Part shown: positions 7,376-17,167 of the stretch, piece after piece
How the letters are laid out: each line of letters begins with the position of its first letter
How positions within the stretch are numbered: the stretch's first letter is position 1
Assembly (NCBI GenBank): GCA_002730035.1
Contig: PBYU01000002.1
Location: forward strand, 1-64,000
Origin: Gammaproteobacteria bacterium
GTDB lineage: Bacteria > Pseudomonadota > Gammaproteobacteria > Pseudomonadales > Pseudohongiellaceae
Length of the DNA stretch: 64,000 bases
Reading direction: 5' to 3'
Position numbers and translations under genes: made by a program
The notes under the pieces: generated by a model
Told to the model about the DNA's origin: nothing
Seen by the model: the letters and a program-made list of their open reading frames with translations, nothing else
Databases searched by the model: none

Positions 7376-9046
7376 TTACGCATCCAACTTGCGGTATTTC
7401 ATGCGTGTTGGTGTGGCGCTCTCACCGACCCGCTTCTTATGTTCTGCTTCGTAGTCCGAGTAATTCCCTTCGTGCCAGAAAATCTGGCTGTCACCTTCGA
7501 ATGCGAGAATGTGGGTACAGATACGATCCAGGAACCAGCGGTCGTGTGACACTACGATCACGCAGCCGGGAAATGCCAGTAGACCTTCTTCCAGGGCGCG
7601 CAAGGTTTCCACATCGAGATCGTTGGTAGGTTCATCGAGGAGCAATACATTGCCACCACGCTTTAGCAACTTGGCCATGTGCAGCCTATTGCGCTCGCCA
7701 CCGGATAGGTTCTTGACGAACTTCTGCTGATCACTGCCCTTGAAATTGAAGCGACTGGCATAGGCGCGCGAAGCGATTTCGTATTTACCAATATGCAGGA
7801 TTTCCTGTTCGTTGGAGATTTCCTGCCACACGGTATTTTCTCCGTTAAGTTCGTCACGGCTCTGATCTACATAAGCCAGGTCCACGGTATCACCCAGTTC
7901 GATGCATCCACTATCGGGCTGCTCAGTACCTACCAGCATGCGCAGAAAAGTCGTCTTGCCAGCGCCGTTGCCGCCGATGATGCCGACGATGCTGCCCTTG
8001 GGGATGGAAAAACTGATGTCATCGATCAGCGTGTTACCGTCGAATCCCTTACTCAGATGATTGACTTCAATGACCTTATCTCCCAGTCGGGGACCGGGCG
8101 GTACATAGAGTTCCTGAGTTTCGTTGCGCTTCTGAAAATCCTGCGAATTGAGTTCCTCGAATCGGGCTATTCGAGCCTTGCTCTTGGACTGGCGCCCCTT
8201 GGGGTTGGACCGCACCCATTCCAACTCGGACTTTATGCTGCGCTCGTGAGCAGCCTGCTGTTTTTCCTCGATGTCCAGCCGCTTTTCCTTGGTCTCGAGC
8301 CAGGCACTGTAATTGCCTTCATAGGGAATGCCGTAGCCACGGTCTAATTCGAGGATCCAACCGGCTGCATTGTCGAGAAAATAGCGATCGTGCGTAATGG
8401 CTACAACAGTTCCCGGGTAGTCCTGCAGAAACCGCTCCAACCAGGCGACACTCTCGGCATCCAGGTGGTTGGTGGGCTCATCCAGCAATAACATATCAGG
8501 CTTGGAGAGCAATAACCTGCACAGGGCGACCCGGCGCTTTTCGCCACCAGACAGGCGACCCACATTGGCCTCCCAGGGTGGCAATCTCAGGGCATCGGCG
8601 GCTACATCTAGAGTTCTCTCGATCTGCCAACCGTCCACGGCATCGATCTCGTTCTGTAGCGTGCCCTGTTTCTCCAACAACTCATTCATCTCATCGTCGC
8701 TCATGGGCTCGGCAAATTTGTCGCTGATGGCATTAAACTCGTCAAGCAAGTCGACAATGTCCTTGATGCCTTCCTGCACATTGTCGCGTACGTCCTGCGC
8801 CTCATCGAGTTGCGGTTCCTGGGGCAGGTAACCGATCTTGATACCGGGTTGGGCGCGTGCTTCGCCATTTATGTCCTGGTCCTTGCCTGCCATGATTCTT
8901 AACAGCGTGGATTTGCCCGCACCGTTCAGACCCAGCACACCGATTTTCGCGCCCGGGAAAAACGACAGCGAGATATCCTTGAGGATCTCACGCTTGGGGG
9001 GGACCACCTTGCCAACCTCATGCATGGTATAGACAAACTGCGGCAT
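7376..9046 (-). CDS. ettA: energy-dependent translational throttle protein EttA (ABC-F ATPase)
   Basis: The 556-residue protein matches the usual EttA length of about 555. Two ABC domains without membrane segments each contain Walker A (GLNGAGKST and GGNGAGKTT), a signature (LSGGEKRR and LSGGERNR) and Walker B with DEPTNHLD and DEPTNDLD. A long charged linker (about 240-320) carries the ABC-F arm and ends SKARIARFEELN. EttA binds the ribosomal E site and gates the first elongation steps according to the ATP/ADP ratio. It is convergent with the replication pair and divergent from glyA, and appears complete. Confidence 0.96.
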   Translation of the reverse strand: MPQFVYTMHEVGKVVPPKREILKDISLSFFPGAKIGVLGLNGAGKSTLLRIMAGKDQDINGEARAQPGIKIGYLPQEPQLDEAQDVRDNVQEGIKDIVDLLDEFNAISDKFAEPMSDDEMNELLEKQGTLQNEIDAVDGWQIERTLDVAADALRLPPWEANVGRLSGGEKRRVALCRLLLSKPDMLLLDEPTNHLDAESVAWLERFLQDYPGTVVAITHDRYFLDNAAGWILELDRGYGIPYEGNYSAWLETKEKRLDIEEKQQAAHERSIKSELEWVRSNPKGRQSKSKARIARFEELNSQDFQKRNETQELYVPPGPRLGDKVIEVNHLSKGFDGNTLIDDISFSIPKGSIVGIIGGNGAGKTTFLRMLVGTEQPDSGCIELGDTVDLAYVDQSRDELNGENTVWQEISNEQEILHIGKYEIASRAYASRFNFKGSDQQKFVKNLSGGERNRLHMAKLLKRGGNVLLLDEPTNDLDVETLRALEEGLLAFPGCVIVVSHDRWFLDRICTHILAFEGDSQIFWHEGNYSDYEAEHKKRVGESATPTRMKYRKLDA

Positions 9047-9182
9047 GCCTTGCTCCTGACTGATTCTGCTAAGCGATTAAAACGAGGGCGCTATTATGTC
9101 ACAGAATATTGATGCTGCCTGCGGAGTCATAATGTAGAATAGCGCCTTCGAAAAATCCCCAGTCCATCCAGCGGAGTATTAG

Positions 9183-10436
9183 ATGTTCAAGAGCGATGTC
9201 AGCCTATTGGAATTTGACCCAGAAATTGGCGCGGCTATCGAAGCAGAAAAGACTCGCCAGGAAGAACATATCGAACTGATTGCATCGGAAAACCACACCA
9301 GTCCTCTGGTGATGGAGGCACAGGGATCCGTGCTCACCAATAAGTATGCAGAAGGCTATCCCGGTAAACGCTATTACGGCGGCTGTGAAAACGTCGATGT
9401 CGTAGAGGAACTTGCTATTGCCCGAGCCAAGAGCCTATTCAAGGCGGATTTCGCGAATGTACAACCACATTCCGGCTCACAGGCTAATTCCGCAGCCTAC
9501 ATGGCGATGTTACAGCCAGGAGATACCTTGCTGGGCATGAGCCTTGCCGATGGCGGCCACCTGACCCATGGCGCCAGTGTCAGTTCCTCGGGGCGACTTT
9601 ATAAAGCGGTGCAGTATGGGCTGAATAATGACACCGGTGAGATCGACTACTCACAGGTCGAGAAGTTGGCACAGGAGCACAAACCGAAACTCATCGTGGC
9701 GGGATTTTCTGCTTACTCAAGAGTAATCGACTGGCAGAAGTTTCGAGATATTGCCGACAGTGTCGGGGCTTTTTTCATGGTCGACATGGCCCATGTGGCT
9801 GGTCTGATTGCCGCCGGTGTCTATCCCAGCCCGGTAAACATCGCTGATGTGACCACTACTACCACGCACAAGACCTTGCGCGGCCCGCGCGGTGGATTGA
9901 TACTGGCACGTTCTAACCCCGAACTGGAGAAGAAACTCAATTTTGCTGTGTTTCCGGAAAGCCAGGGTGGCCCGCTGATGCACGTGATCGCGGCAAAAGC
10001 CGTGTGTCTGAAAGAGGCCATGAGTGAAGATTTTGTAAGCTATCAGAAGCAAACGCTGGTGAACGCCCAGACAATGGCTGAGGTATTCATTGAGCGGGGC
10101 TATGACATCGTTTCCAATGGTACTGATGATCACCTGTTCCTGCTTAGCCTGATCAAGCAGGGTGTGACAGGAAAAGATGCCGATGCTGCACTAGGTAAAG
10201 CGAACATTACAGTAAACAAGAATGCTGTGCCTAACGACCCCAATCCTCCATTCGTTACCAGTGGCTTGCGAATTGGATCGCCCGCTGTTACAACGCGTGG
10301 ATTCAATAAGGCTGAGGTCAATGAACTAACGACATGGATGTGCGATATACTAGATGATCTTACTAATGAAGCTAGAATTGCAGAGGTAAAACAGAAAGTG
10401 TTGGACCTTTGTTCAAGACACCCTGTATATCAATAG
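9183..10436 (+). CDS. glyA: serine hydroxymethyltransferase
   Basis: This is the 417-residue PLP enzyme that interconverts serine plus tetrahydrofolate with glycine plus 5,10-methylene-THF. The N terminus has [14 protein letters not shown], then [16 protein letters not shown]. The PLP lysine lies in [15 protein letters not shown] Shine-Dalgarno-like GCGGAG lies about ten bases before the ATG. The nrdR gene follows after 26 bases and then the riboflavin genes, a conserved gammaproteobacterial order. The sequence is complete with no anomalies. Confidence 0.98.
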   Translation: MFKSDVSLLEFDPEIGAAIEAEKTRQEEHIELIASENHTSPLVMEAQGSVLTNKYAEGYPGKRYYGGCENVDVVEELAIARAKSLFKADFANVQPHSGSQANSAAYMAMLQPGDTLLGMSLADGGHLTHGASVSSSGRLYKAVQYGLNNDTGEIDYSQVEKLAQEHKPKLIVAGFSAYSRVIDWQKFRDIADSVGAFFMVDMAHVAGLIAAGVYPSPVNIADVTTTTTHKTLRGPRGGLILARSNPELEKKLNFAVFPESQGGPLMHVIAAKAVCLKEAMSEDFVSYQKQTLVNAQTMAEVFIERGYDIVSNGTDDHLFLLSLIKQGVTGKDADAALGKANITVNKNAVPNDPNPPFVTSGLRIGSPAVTTRGFNKAEVNELTTWMCDILDDLTNEARIAEVKQKVLDLCSRHPVYQ

Positions 10437-10462
10437 GTATATGGCACTGAGATAGGTTTATT

Positions 10463-10924
10463 ATGCATTGTCCTTTTTGTAGCGCAGTTGATACCAAAGT
10501 AATTGACTCCAGGTTAGTCTCTGAGGGTAACCATGTGCGCAGGCGCCGAGAGTGCATTACCTGCGAAGAAAGATTTACTACCTACGAATCTGCCGAACTG
10601 GTTATGCCGAAGATTGTCAAACAGGATGGCACCCGTGAACCATTCAACGAGGATAAGCTGCTAGCCGGCCTGACTAAGGCATTAGAAAAAAGACCAGTCA
10701 GCGTAGAAAAAGTCGAAGAAGCGATAAATAGAATCAAGGCAACAATTCGTGCAACAGGTGAACGGGAAATACCATCTCGCGATGTTGGCGAACAGGTCAT
10801 GAAAGAATTGCGGGAACTCGATGAAGTCGCATTCGTCAGATTTGCATCAGTTTATCGAAGCTTCAAAGATCTGAACGAGTTTCGAGAAGAGATAGACCGC
10901 TTTTCCAAAGATAGCTCCAGCTAA
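10463..10924 (+). CDS. nrdR: transcriptional repressor NrdR
   Basis: The 153-residue regulator has an N-terminal zinc ribbon (CPFC near the start, then CITC, about residues 3-34) and an ATP-cone domain (about 49-139, starting [15 protein letters not shown]). NrdR senses ATP/dATP and represses ribonucleotide reductase operons through NrdR boxes; no nrd genes or boxes are visible here. It follows glyA after 26 bases and precedes ribD. Confidence 0.97.
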   Translation: MHCPFCSAVDTKVIDSRLVSEGNHVRRRRECITCEERFTTYESAELVMPKIVKQDGTREPFNEDKLLAGLTKALEKRPVSVEKVEEAINRIKATIRATGEREIPSRDVGEQVMKELRELDEVAFVRFASVYRSFKDLNEFREEIDRFSKDSSS

Positions 10925-11059
10925 GTCTACAGACCTTCAAGCTGCACTAAGCCCGCTCATTCTGATAGAATCATTTGTCCTCCTGCGGAATTTGATTGCG
11001 CAGCTTACTACCAGTAAGTAGTGAAAACGAAGACAGCCGAATGGTCATAGAGTTGAGAA

Positions 11060-12220
11060 ATGAAATCGATCAGTAACTCATCGCTGGACACAACTGTTAT
11101 TGACTGGCCGGTCCATATGCAGAGGGCAATTGACCTGGCACAAAGAGTTCGGACGGCCACTCCGAATCCTCGGGTTGGTTGCGTACTCGTAAAAGGGTTC
11201 GAGGTTATCGGTGAAGGCTGGCATGTGGCAGCAGGCGAGGCTCACGCGGAAGTGGTCGCGATTGGGAATGCAGGCAAGACGAACACCTGCACCGAGGCGT
11301 TCGTCAGCCTCGAACCCTGCGCACACACCGGACGCACGGCACCTTGCAGTGAGGCACTGATTGCCGCTGGCGTCGGCAAAGTAATCATCGCATCACTGGA
11401 TCCGAACCCACAAGTAGCCGGCAAGGGTGTCGAGCAACTGGAGCAGGCGGGTGTCGAAGTGTATCAATTGGTAGATTTTGAAGACCAATCCCGAGAAATG
11501 AATCCGGGCTATTTCAAGCGGCGTGAGGAGGGGATCCCCTACGTGCGATTAAAATTGGCCATGAGCCTCGACGGAAGAACGGCGCTGGCAAATGGACAGA
11601 GCAAATGGATTACCAATAAAGCTGCCAGAAGTGATGTTCAGAAACTTCGAGCCAGCGCGTCTGCGGTAATTACCGGAATCAATACCGTGCTGACGGATGA
11701 TCCTTCTCTCAATGTTAGAAGTGCTGAATTACCAGAAAACCAGGATGGATTAGAGTCAGGCGCAAAAGAGTTAGCTCATCAGCCAATTCGAGTAGTCGTC
11801 GATAGTCAATTGCGGACACCTGGCACCGCCAAAATTATTTGCAATGAAGGATCGGTGAAAATTTATTCCACGGCTGATTTTACGGTCGGGAAAAGCCTTG
11901 CAGATAATGTGGAAATAGTAAAAGCCACCGTGTCGGGTGAGGGAGTCGATCTGCAATTTGTGTTAGAATCGCTGGCCTCCGATTTCTCTTGCAATGAAGT
12001 GTTGGTAGAAGCAGGACCAACGCTAAGCGGTGCCTTTATCGAAGCGGGGTTGGTAGATGAACTGGTTGTCTACATAGCGCCGAGGTTACTCGGCAGTGAT
12101 GCTAAGCCGCTATTGGAAATACACGGGCTACAATCTCTGGCCGAAAGTCACCAATTTCAGGTCAGCCATTTGGATCGGATCGGAGATGATATTCGGGTGA
12201 TACTCAAACAGGCTCCCTAA
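11060..12220 (+). CDS. ribD: bifunctional riboflavin deaminase/reductase RibD
   Basis: This 386-residue bifunctional enzyme deaminates 2,5-diamino-6-ribosylamino-pyrimidinone 5'-phosphate and reduces the ribose side chain. The deaminase domain (about 15-160) has the zinc motifs HAEVVAI and PCAHTGRTAPC. The reductase domain (about 165-384) has VRLKLAMSLDGRTA and a C-terminal NEVLVEAGPTLSGAFIEAGLVDEL. ribE begins two bases after its stop, so this is the first gene of a tight rib operon. I see no FMN riboswitch in the 135 bases upstream. Confidence 0.97.
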   Translation: MKSISNSSLDTTVIDWPVHMQRAIDLAQRVRTATPNPRVGCVLVKGFEVIGEGWHVAAGEAHAEVVAIGNAGKTNTCTEAFVSLEPCAHTGRTAPCSEALIAAGVGKVIIASLDPNPQVAGKGVEQLEQAGVEVYQLVDFEDQSREMNPGYFKRREEGIPYVRLKLAMSLDGRTALANGQSKWITNKAARSDVQKLRASASAVITGINTVLTDDPSLNVRSAELPENQDGLESGAKELAHQPIRVVVDSQLRTPGTAKIICNEGSVKIYSTADFTVGKSLADNVEIVKATVSGEGVDLQFVLESLASDFSCNEVLVEAGPTLSGAFIEAGLVDELVVYIAPRLLGSDAKPLLEIHGLQSLAESHQFQVSHLDRIGDDIRVILKQAP

Positions 12221-12222
12221 TA

Positions 12223-12885
12223 ATGTTTACAGGTATTATCGAAGCGACCGGAAGTGTTCATGCCCTGCAGCAGATAGATTCTGAATGGCGCGTGACTATC
12301 GATACTGGGGAGTTGGATCTGCTTGATGTCAAATTCGGGGACAGCATCGCGGTTAATGGATGTTGTCTTACGGTTGTTGAATTCGGAGACGGTCGTTTCG
12401 GTGCCGATGTTTCACAAGAAACCATGCGCTGTACAACATTGGATGCGCTTCAGAAAGGCTCTCGAGTAAATCTGGAGAAGGCGATGCTGGCAAATAGCCG
12501 ATTCGGTGGACATATTGTTAGTGGTCACGTCGATGGTGTAGGCAAGCTCACCGGCTCTTGCCCCGAGGGCAAGAGCGTTAAGCTGGAGTTCGATATTCCT
12601 GCTGAGTTGACTAAGTATGTCGCCGCCAAGGGATCGATCTGCATAGATGGCACTAGTTTGACAGTGAATACAGTGGCCGGGAATTCATTCACAATTAATG
12701 TAATTCCACATACTCAGGAGGAAACGATTATTGGAATCTACCAAACAGGCCAGCGAGTAAACATAGAGGTGGATTTAGTAGCGCGCTACCTGGAACGCTT
12801 GATGTCCGGAGAAGTTGCGAGTGATTCTATGTCTTCTGACATCGATGTGGATTTTCTTAAACAACATGGTTTTCATTCATCCTAA
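12223..12885 (+). CDS. ribE: riboflavin synthase alpha chain
   Basis: The 220-residue protein starts with the family signature MFTGIIEATG. It contains two homologous lumazine-binding beta-barrels (about 1-95 and 97-195), with VNGCCLTV in the first and IDGTSLTVN in the second. It dismutates two 6,7-dimethyl-8-ribityllumazine molecules into riboflavin and its pyrimidine precursor. The C-terminal tail (about 197-220) is somewhat extended. It lies two bases after ribD and 20 bases before ribBA. Confidence 0.97.
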   Translation: MFTGIIEATGSVHALQQIDSEWRVTIDTGELDLLDVKFGDSIAVNGCCLTVVEFGDGRFGADVSQETMRCTTLDALQKGSRVNLEKAMLANSRFGGHIVSGHVDGVGKLTGSCPEGKSVKLEFDIPAELTKYVAAKGSICIDGTSLTVNTVAGNSFTINVIPHTQEETIIGIYQTGQRVNIEVDLVARYLERLMSGEVASDSMSSDIDVDFLKQHGFHSS

Positions 12886-12905
12886 ATAGAGCATCTAAAC
12901 CCATC

Positions 12906-14018
12906 ATGGAACTGAACTCAGCAGAAGAAATTATCGACGATATCCGCCAGGGGAAAATGGTGATATTGATGGATGATGAAGACAGGGAGAACGAAGGAGA
13001 TATTATCATCGCCGCCGAGCGAGTGCGCACCGAGGACATTAATTTCATGGCGACCAATGCCCGTGGCTTGATCTGCCTGACATTGACTCGTGAACGATGT
13101 GATTATCTGAAGTTACCCCTGATGGTTAACGAGAACAACACACCCTATAACACGAACTTTACCGTCACTATTGAAGCTGCATCGGGAGTAACTACTGGAA
13201 TATCTGCGGCCGATCGCGCCCGCACCATACAGGTTGCAGTTGGTAGAGAGACTCAAGCCGAAGACATCATCCAGCCCGGTCATATCTTTCCTATCATGGC
13301 ACAACCGGGCGGTGTGTTGCGTCGAGCCGGACATACCGAAGCCGGTTGCGACCTGGCCAGGATGGCCGGATATCAGCCTGCGGCAGCGATAGTCGAAATC
13401 ATGAATGAAGATGGTTCCATGGCGCGCAGGGAAGACCTGGAAAAATTTGCCGAGAAGCATGACATCAAGATTGGTACGATTGTGGATCTAATCCATTATC
13501 GTATCGCCAACGAACACACGGTTACTCGCACCAAGACGCATGTCATGGAAACGCAATATGGCGAGTTCACCGTACACAGCTATGAAGATTCTATTAGTGG
13601 AAGTCTACATCTTGCCTTCGTAAAAGGATCTATCAATAAGACTGACCCGGTGTTGGTGAGGGTGCACATACCGAATACGCTACGAGATATATGTGAAGTG
13701 TATAGCGCCGATCGAACCAGCTGGTCGTTCAGCAACGCGCTCGAAGAGATTAACAACGAAGGGAAGGGGGTTGCTGTGTTATTATCGGGTGAGGATTATG
13801 GGCAGGATCTTCATCACAACCTTTCGACGGCGCTTGCCTCAGCAAGCGAGGTCGTGCAAGGCAACAGACCGGGAAGCGATCTCACAATTGGCACCGGTTC
13901 GCAAATACTTCGAGATTTGGGAGTTGGAAAGATGCGCTTGCTAAGCTATCCGGCTAAATTTAATGCTATTTCCGGGTTCGATCTGGAAATCGTCGATTTC
14001 GTTCAGTTTCAAAAATAG
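12906..14018 (+). CDS. ribBA: DHBP synthase fused to a degenerate GTP cyclohydrolase II domain
   Basis: The N-terminal half (about 1-205) is 3,4-dihydroxy-2-butanone-4-phosphate synthase with [10 protein letters not shown] and the [13 protein letters not shown] segment. The C-terminal half (about 210-370) has the GTP cyclohydrolase II fold but lacks the zinc cysteines. Where RibA has SLRCDCG, this protein reads through [15 protein letters not shown] with no Cys triad. Cyclohydrolase activity is therefore unlikely. A complete ribA is present at 16579, so the domain is probably structural or regulatory, as in other RibB fusions of gammaproteobacteria. Confidence 0.94.
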   Translation: MELNSAEEIIDDIRQGKMVILMDDEDRENEGDIIIAAERVRTEDINFMATNARGLICLTLTRERCDYLKLPLMVNENNTPYNTNFTVTIEAASGVTTGISAADRARTIQVAVGRETQAEDIIQPGHIFPIMAQPGGVLRRAGHTEAGCDLARMAGYQPAAAIVEIMNEDGSMARREDLEKFAEKHDIKIGTIVDLIHYRIANEHTVTRTKTHVMETQYGEFTVHSYEDSISGSLHLAFVKGSINKTDPVLVRVHIPNTLRDICEVYSADRTSWSFSNALEEINNEGKGVAVLLSGEDYGQDLHHNLSTALASASEVVQGNRPGSDLTIGTGSQILRDLGVGKMRLLSYPAKFNAISGFDLEIVDFVQFQK

Positions 14019-14037
14019 GATAAACCAGGATTGCATC

Positions 14038-14514
14038 ATGAGCACGATCAAGACTATAGAAGGTAATTACAACAACGCGACAGCGAGTTATGCAATCGCA
14101 GTGGCGAGGTTTAATAGTTTTATAGTCGACAGACTCTTGGACGGTGCTCTGGATACGTTAAGAAAACATGGCGTGATGGATCGAGACATTACTATCGTAA
14201 AAGTACCCGGTGCCTTCGAGTTACCATTGGCGGTGAAAAAACTGCTTAGTACTGAAAACTGCGATGCTGTTATTGCCTTAGGTGCCGTGATTCGCGGAGG
14301 AACCCCGCACTTCGAATACGTGGCCGGGGAATGTGTCAAGGGACTGAGTCAGGCCAGCCACGACAGCGGTAAACCAGTAGCCTTTGGTGTACTGACGGTC
14401 GACACAATCGAACAGGCAATAGAACGAGCCGGAACTAAATCCGGGAACAAGGGTGCCGAAGCCGCGCTCACCGCGATCGAAATGCTTAGCTTGGTTCGTC
14501 AATTGGAGGGCTAG
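14038..14514 (+). CDS. ribH: 6,7-dimethyl-8-ribityllumazine synthase
   Basis: This 158-residue enzyme condenses DHBP with the ribitylamino-pyrimidinedione to give lumazine. Family motifs include [46 protein letters not shown] and the GVLTVDT segment. The ATG at 14038 was chosen because MSTIKTIEG gives the normal family length and lies 19 bases after the ribBA stop. nusB begins directly after its stop codon. Confidence 0.97.
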   Translation: MSTIKTIEGNYNNATASYAIAVARFNSFIVDRLLDGALDTLRKHGVMDRDITIVKVPGAFELPLAVKKLLSTENCDAVIALGAVIRGGTPHFEYVAGECVKGLSQASHDSGKPVAFGVLTVDTIEQAIERAGTKSGNKGAEAALTAIEMLSLVRQLEG

Positions 14515-15000
14515 GTGGCATCAAGCAACCCTACGACAGCCACCAGAAGCAATCGCAAGCAACGCTCTAAAGTCCCCGTGGCACAACGCCGCAAGGCACG
14601 CCGGTTGATCATGCAGGCGATGTATCAATGGCTGATGGCAGAAACCGATCCAAAGGCGATTGCCAAACAGTTTAGAGAAGAAACCCAGGGCAAGATTGAT
14701 TGGGATTATTTCGAAGAGGTTTTTCCTGAAATTCCCGGCTCTGTTCCGACATTGGATGAATTCCTGAATCCACTTCTGGATAGAGATCCTTCTGCTATTG
14801 ATCCGATAGAAAAGGCGCTGTTGTATCTCGGCGCATATGAACTGGCACATCGAATTGATGTTCCCTTTCGAGTTGTCATAAACGAGTGTGTGGAGTTGGC
14901 AAAAGTATTCGGTGCCACCGACAGTCACAAATATGTAAATGGAGTGCTGGGCAGGCTTGCAACTACGCTTAGATCAGTGGAACAGACTCAAAAGTCATAA
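14515..15000 (+). CDS. nusB: transcription antitermination factor NusB
   Basis: The 161-residue all-helical protein starts with GTG immediately after the ribH stop, with GGAGGG just upstream. Motifs include RRKARRLIMQAMYQWLM near the N terminus, YELAHRIDVPFRVVINECVELAKVFGATDSHKYVNGVLGRL near the C terminus (listed as landmarks, residues about 115-152) and a basic leader. NusB acts with NusE (S10) on boxA RNA in rRNA antitermination. The ribH-nusB junction is conserved in many gammaproteobacteria. Confidence 0.95.
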   Translation: MASSNPTTATRSNRKQRSKVPVAQRRKARRLIMQAMYQWLMAETDPKAIAKQFREETQGKIDWDYFEEVFPEIPGSVPTLDEFLNPLLDRDPSAIDPIEKALLYLGAYELAHRIDVPFRVVINECVELAKVFGATDSHKYVNGVLGRLATTLRSVEQTQKS

Positions 15001-15051
15001 GCGCTTTAAGCTGTTGCATTGGTCACTATTCAGTAAGTCAATAATTTTCAG

Positions 15052-16059
15052 ATGAGCCACGCAGAGTTTGAGATAATTCGCCGCTATTTCCGTGATTCAG
15101 GTTTGAATTTTAACAAACCTGGTATCGAGCTGGGAATCGGCGATGATGCTGCTCTGTTAAACGTTCCCGAAGATCGGCTGTTATGCATGTCGATGGATGT
15201 GCTTGTCGCCGGAGTACATTTTCCTTATTCTGCCGATCCTGCGATGATTGCCAATCGCGCCCTGGCAGTGAATCTAAGCGATCTGGCTGCTATGGGAGCC
15301 GAGCCGTTTTGCTTTACGCTTGGACTGGTTATCCCCGAGAATAACTCGAGTTGGTTGGATAGTTTCAGCGGTGGCTTGTTACACCTCGCACAACACTTCA
15401 GCTGTCCGCTGGTTGGTGGTGATATAACCGAAGGTCCGTTGAGTATTGCTATTCAGGTACAGGGACTGAGTCAGATTGACGCGACTATTCGCCGAACAGG
15501 TGCCAGCCCTGGAGATGGAGTCTATGTAACGGGTTGCCTGGGAGATGGCGCCATAGCTCTGGCCAGTATCGGAATTCGTTCCCATCTGGGCGGTCTGGTA
15601 GAACTAATCGATGAAAATTTGCCCGATGCCTGCAAACAATATTTTGCGGCAGCGTACTATCAACCGGAGCCGAGAATCGAATTTGCGAGGCAGTGTGCGT
15701 CCCTGGTGAATGCCGGTATAGACATCTCCGACGGATTATTCGGCGATCTCGGCCACATTGTCGAATCCAGTGACGTCGGCGTGAATTTGCAGACCCATCT
15801 GTTTCCGTACTCTGATTCGGCGCATTGTTGTACTACGGCAGAGAGTAGGTTGAAAGCGGCCCTCTACGGTGGTGACGACTATGAACTGTGCCTCACCGTG
15901 TCGGCTGAGCATAGCTTAGAGTTTGAAAGCGTCGCCGCTGAATCCGATATTCGAATCACCTGTATCGGCGAGATAGTAGCCGAACAGGGGATTCGCTGTT
16001 TCGATGGATCCGGTGCTGCCGTTCAGATCGATGACCATGCCTATGAACATTTTCTGTAG
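15052..16059 (+). CDS. thiL: thiamine-monophosphate kinase
   Basis: The 335-residue ATP-dependent kinase converts thiamine phosphate to the diphosphate cofactor. Signatures include GIGDDAALL near residues 27-35, LAVNLSDLAAMGAEP, GGDITEGPLSI and GGDDYELCLTV near the C terminus, which contribute Mg-ATP ligands. It follows nusB after 51 bases and precedes pgpA by 12 bases, the standard nusB-thiL-pgpA order. Confidence 0.96.
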   Translation: MSHAEFEIIRRYFRDSGLNFNKPGIELGIGDDAALLNVPEDRLLCMSMDVLVAGVHFPYSADPAMIANRALAVNLSDLAAMGAEPFCFTLGLVIPENNSSWLDSFSGGLLHLAQHFSCPLVGGDITEGPLSIAIQVQGLSQIDATIRRTGASPGDGVYVTGCLGDGAIALASIGIRSHLGGLVELIDENLPDACKQYFAAAYYQPEPRIEFARQCASLVNAGIDISDGLFGDLGHIVESSDVGVNLQTHLFPYSDSAHCCTTAESRLKAALYGGDDYELCLTVSAEHSLEFESVAAESDIRITCIGEIVAEQGIRCFDGSGAAVQIDDHAYEHFL

Positions 16060-16071
16060 GATAGCGGTTTG

Positions 16072-16548
16072 ATGGCGACGATCCCTGACTCAATATGGCG
16101 TAACCCGGTACATTTCCTCGCATTTGGTTTCGGCAGCGGTGCGGTACCGAAGGCGCCCGGTACAGCGGGTACCCTGGTCGCCGTTGCGCTCTACTTGCCA
16201 CTATCAGCGCTACCGGTGGCAGTCTATGCTCTGGTGCTGCTTGGCAGTTTTGGGTTGGGAATATGGCTGTGTGGTAAAACGGCGGCTGACATCAAGGTGC
16301 ATGACCACGGTGGGATTGTGTGGGATGAATTCGTGGGGATGTGGCTCACCCTGTTTATGGTGCCAGAAGGGTGGCTATGGATCGTGGTTGGATTCTGCCT
16401 GTTTCGCATCTTCGATATTCTCAAGCCTTGGCCAATCAGGTGGGCCGATAAGCAAGTCAAAGGAGGGCTGGGGATCATGCTAGATGACGTTTTAGCAGGT
16501 ATAATGGCCGCCCTGTGTATCCAGGCAGCCGTTGTCCTGATTGGCTGA
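16072..16548 (+). CDS. pgpA: phosphatidylglycerophosphatase A
   Basis: The 158-residue inner-membrane protein has three to four hydrophobic segments. It dephosphorylates phosphatidylglycerophosphate to phosphatidylglycerol. Family motifs are FGFGSGAVPKAPGTAGT near the N terminus, HDHGGIVWDEFVGMW in the middle and KPWPIRWADKQVKGGLGIMLDD near the C terminus (landmarks at about residues 17-33, 78-92 and 124-145). The ATG at 16072 is chosen over an adjacent TTG at 16069. Confidence 0.95.
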   Translation: MATIPDSIWRNPVHFLAFGFGSGAVPKAPGTAGTLVAVALYLPLSALPVAVYALVLLGSFGLGIWLCGKTAADIKVHDHGGIVWDEFVGMWLTLFMVPEGWLWIVVGFCLFRIFDILKPWPIRWADKQVKGGLGIMLDDVLAGIMAALCIQAAVVLIG

Positions 16549-16578
16549 TTGACCTAGACGAGGTATGAGGAACGCTTC

Positions 16579-17163
16579 TTGACTGTTAAATACGTAGCAT
16601 CGGCGACACTGCCTACCCAGTGGGGTCAATTCACCATTCACGGTTTCGAAGAGGTAGGAACCGGTAAAGAACACGTAGCGCTGACCCTTGGTGATATTGC
16701 CAGTGACGCACCGTTATTGTGCCGTATTCATTCCGAATGTCTGACCGGAGACTGCCTGTTCAGCCTGCGCTGCGATTGTGGGCCACAATTGCAGGCGGCT
16801 ATGGAAAGTGTGGCTGAAGAGGGCCGGGGCCTGATTCTGTACCTGCGGCAGGAGGGCAGGGGGATTGGTCTGCTCAACAAAATCAAGGCCTACGCCCTGC
16901 AGGACTCCGGAGCCGATACCGTCGAAGCCAATGTGCAACTTGGTTTCGAACCAGATAGCCGCGAATACTTGATCTGCAAACCCATACTGGATCATTTTGA
17001 AATCAAGTCACTGCGCTTGATGACCAATAATCCACGTAAGGTCGAGGCCTTAACAGAGATGGGCATCGACGTGCCAGAGATTATTCCAATCCACACCGAA
17101 GCAAATCCCCACAACGAAAGTTATTTGTCGGTCAAAGTGGATAAGCTGGGGCACATGAAATAG
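16579..17163 (+). CDS. ribA: GTP cyclohydrolase II
   Basis: This 194-residue zinc enzyme opens GTP as the first step of riboflavin synthesis. It has the complete zinc motif [15 protein letters not shown] (about 55-69), [14 protein letters not shown] and NPRKVEAL. The best start is TTG at 16579, giving [15 protein letters not shown] at the N terminus, which matches E. coli RibA; GAGGAA lies ten bases upstream. Its presence explains why the cyclohydrolase domain of the RibBA protein could degenerate. Confidence 0.96.
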   Translation: MTVKYVASATLPTQWGQFTIHGFEEVGTGKEHVALTLGDIASDAPLLCRIHSECLTGDCLFSLRCDCGPQLQAAMESVAEEGRGLILYLRQEGRGIGLLNKIKAYALQDSGADTVEANVQLGFEPDSREYLICKPILDHFEIKSLRLMTNNPRKVEALTEMGIDVPEIIPIHTEANPHNESYLSVKVDKLGHMK

Positions 17164-17167
17164 TCCA

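Noticed and set aside
7793-8347. 184-residue plus-strand frame inside ettA
   Set aside because: ettA on the minus strand is certain, and the plus frame shows no domain.
10925-11059. FMN riboswitch before ribD
   Set aside because: I see none of the conserved RFN-element boxes in these 135 bases.
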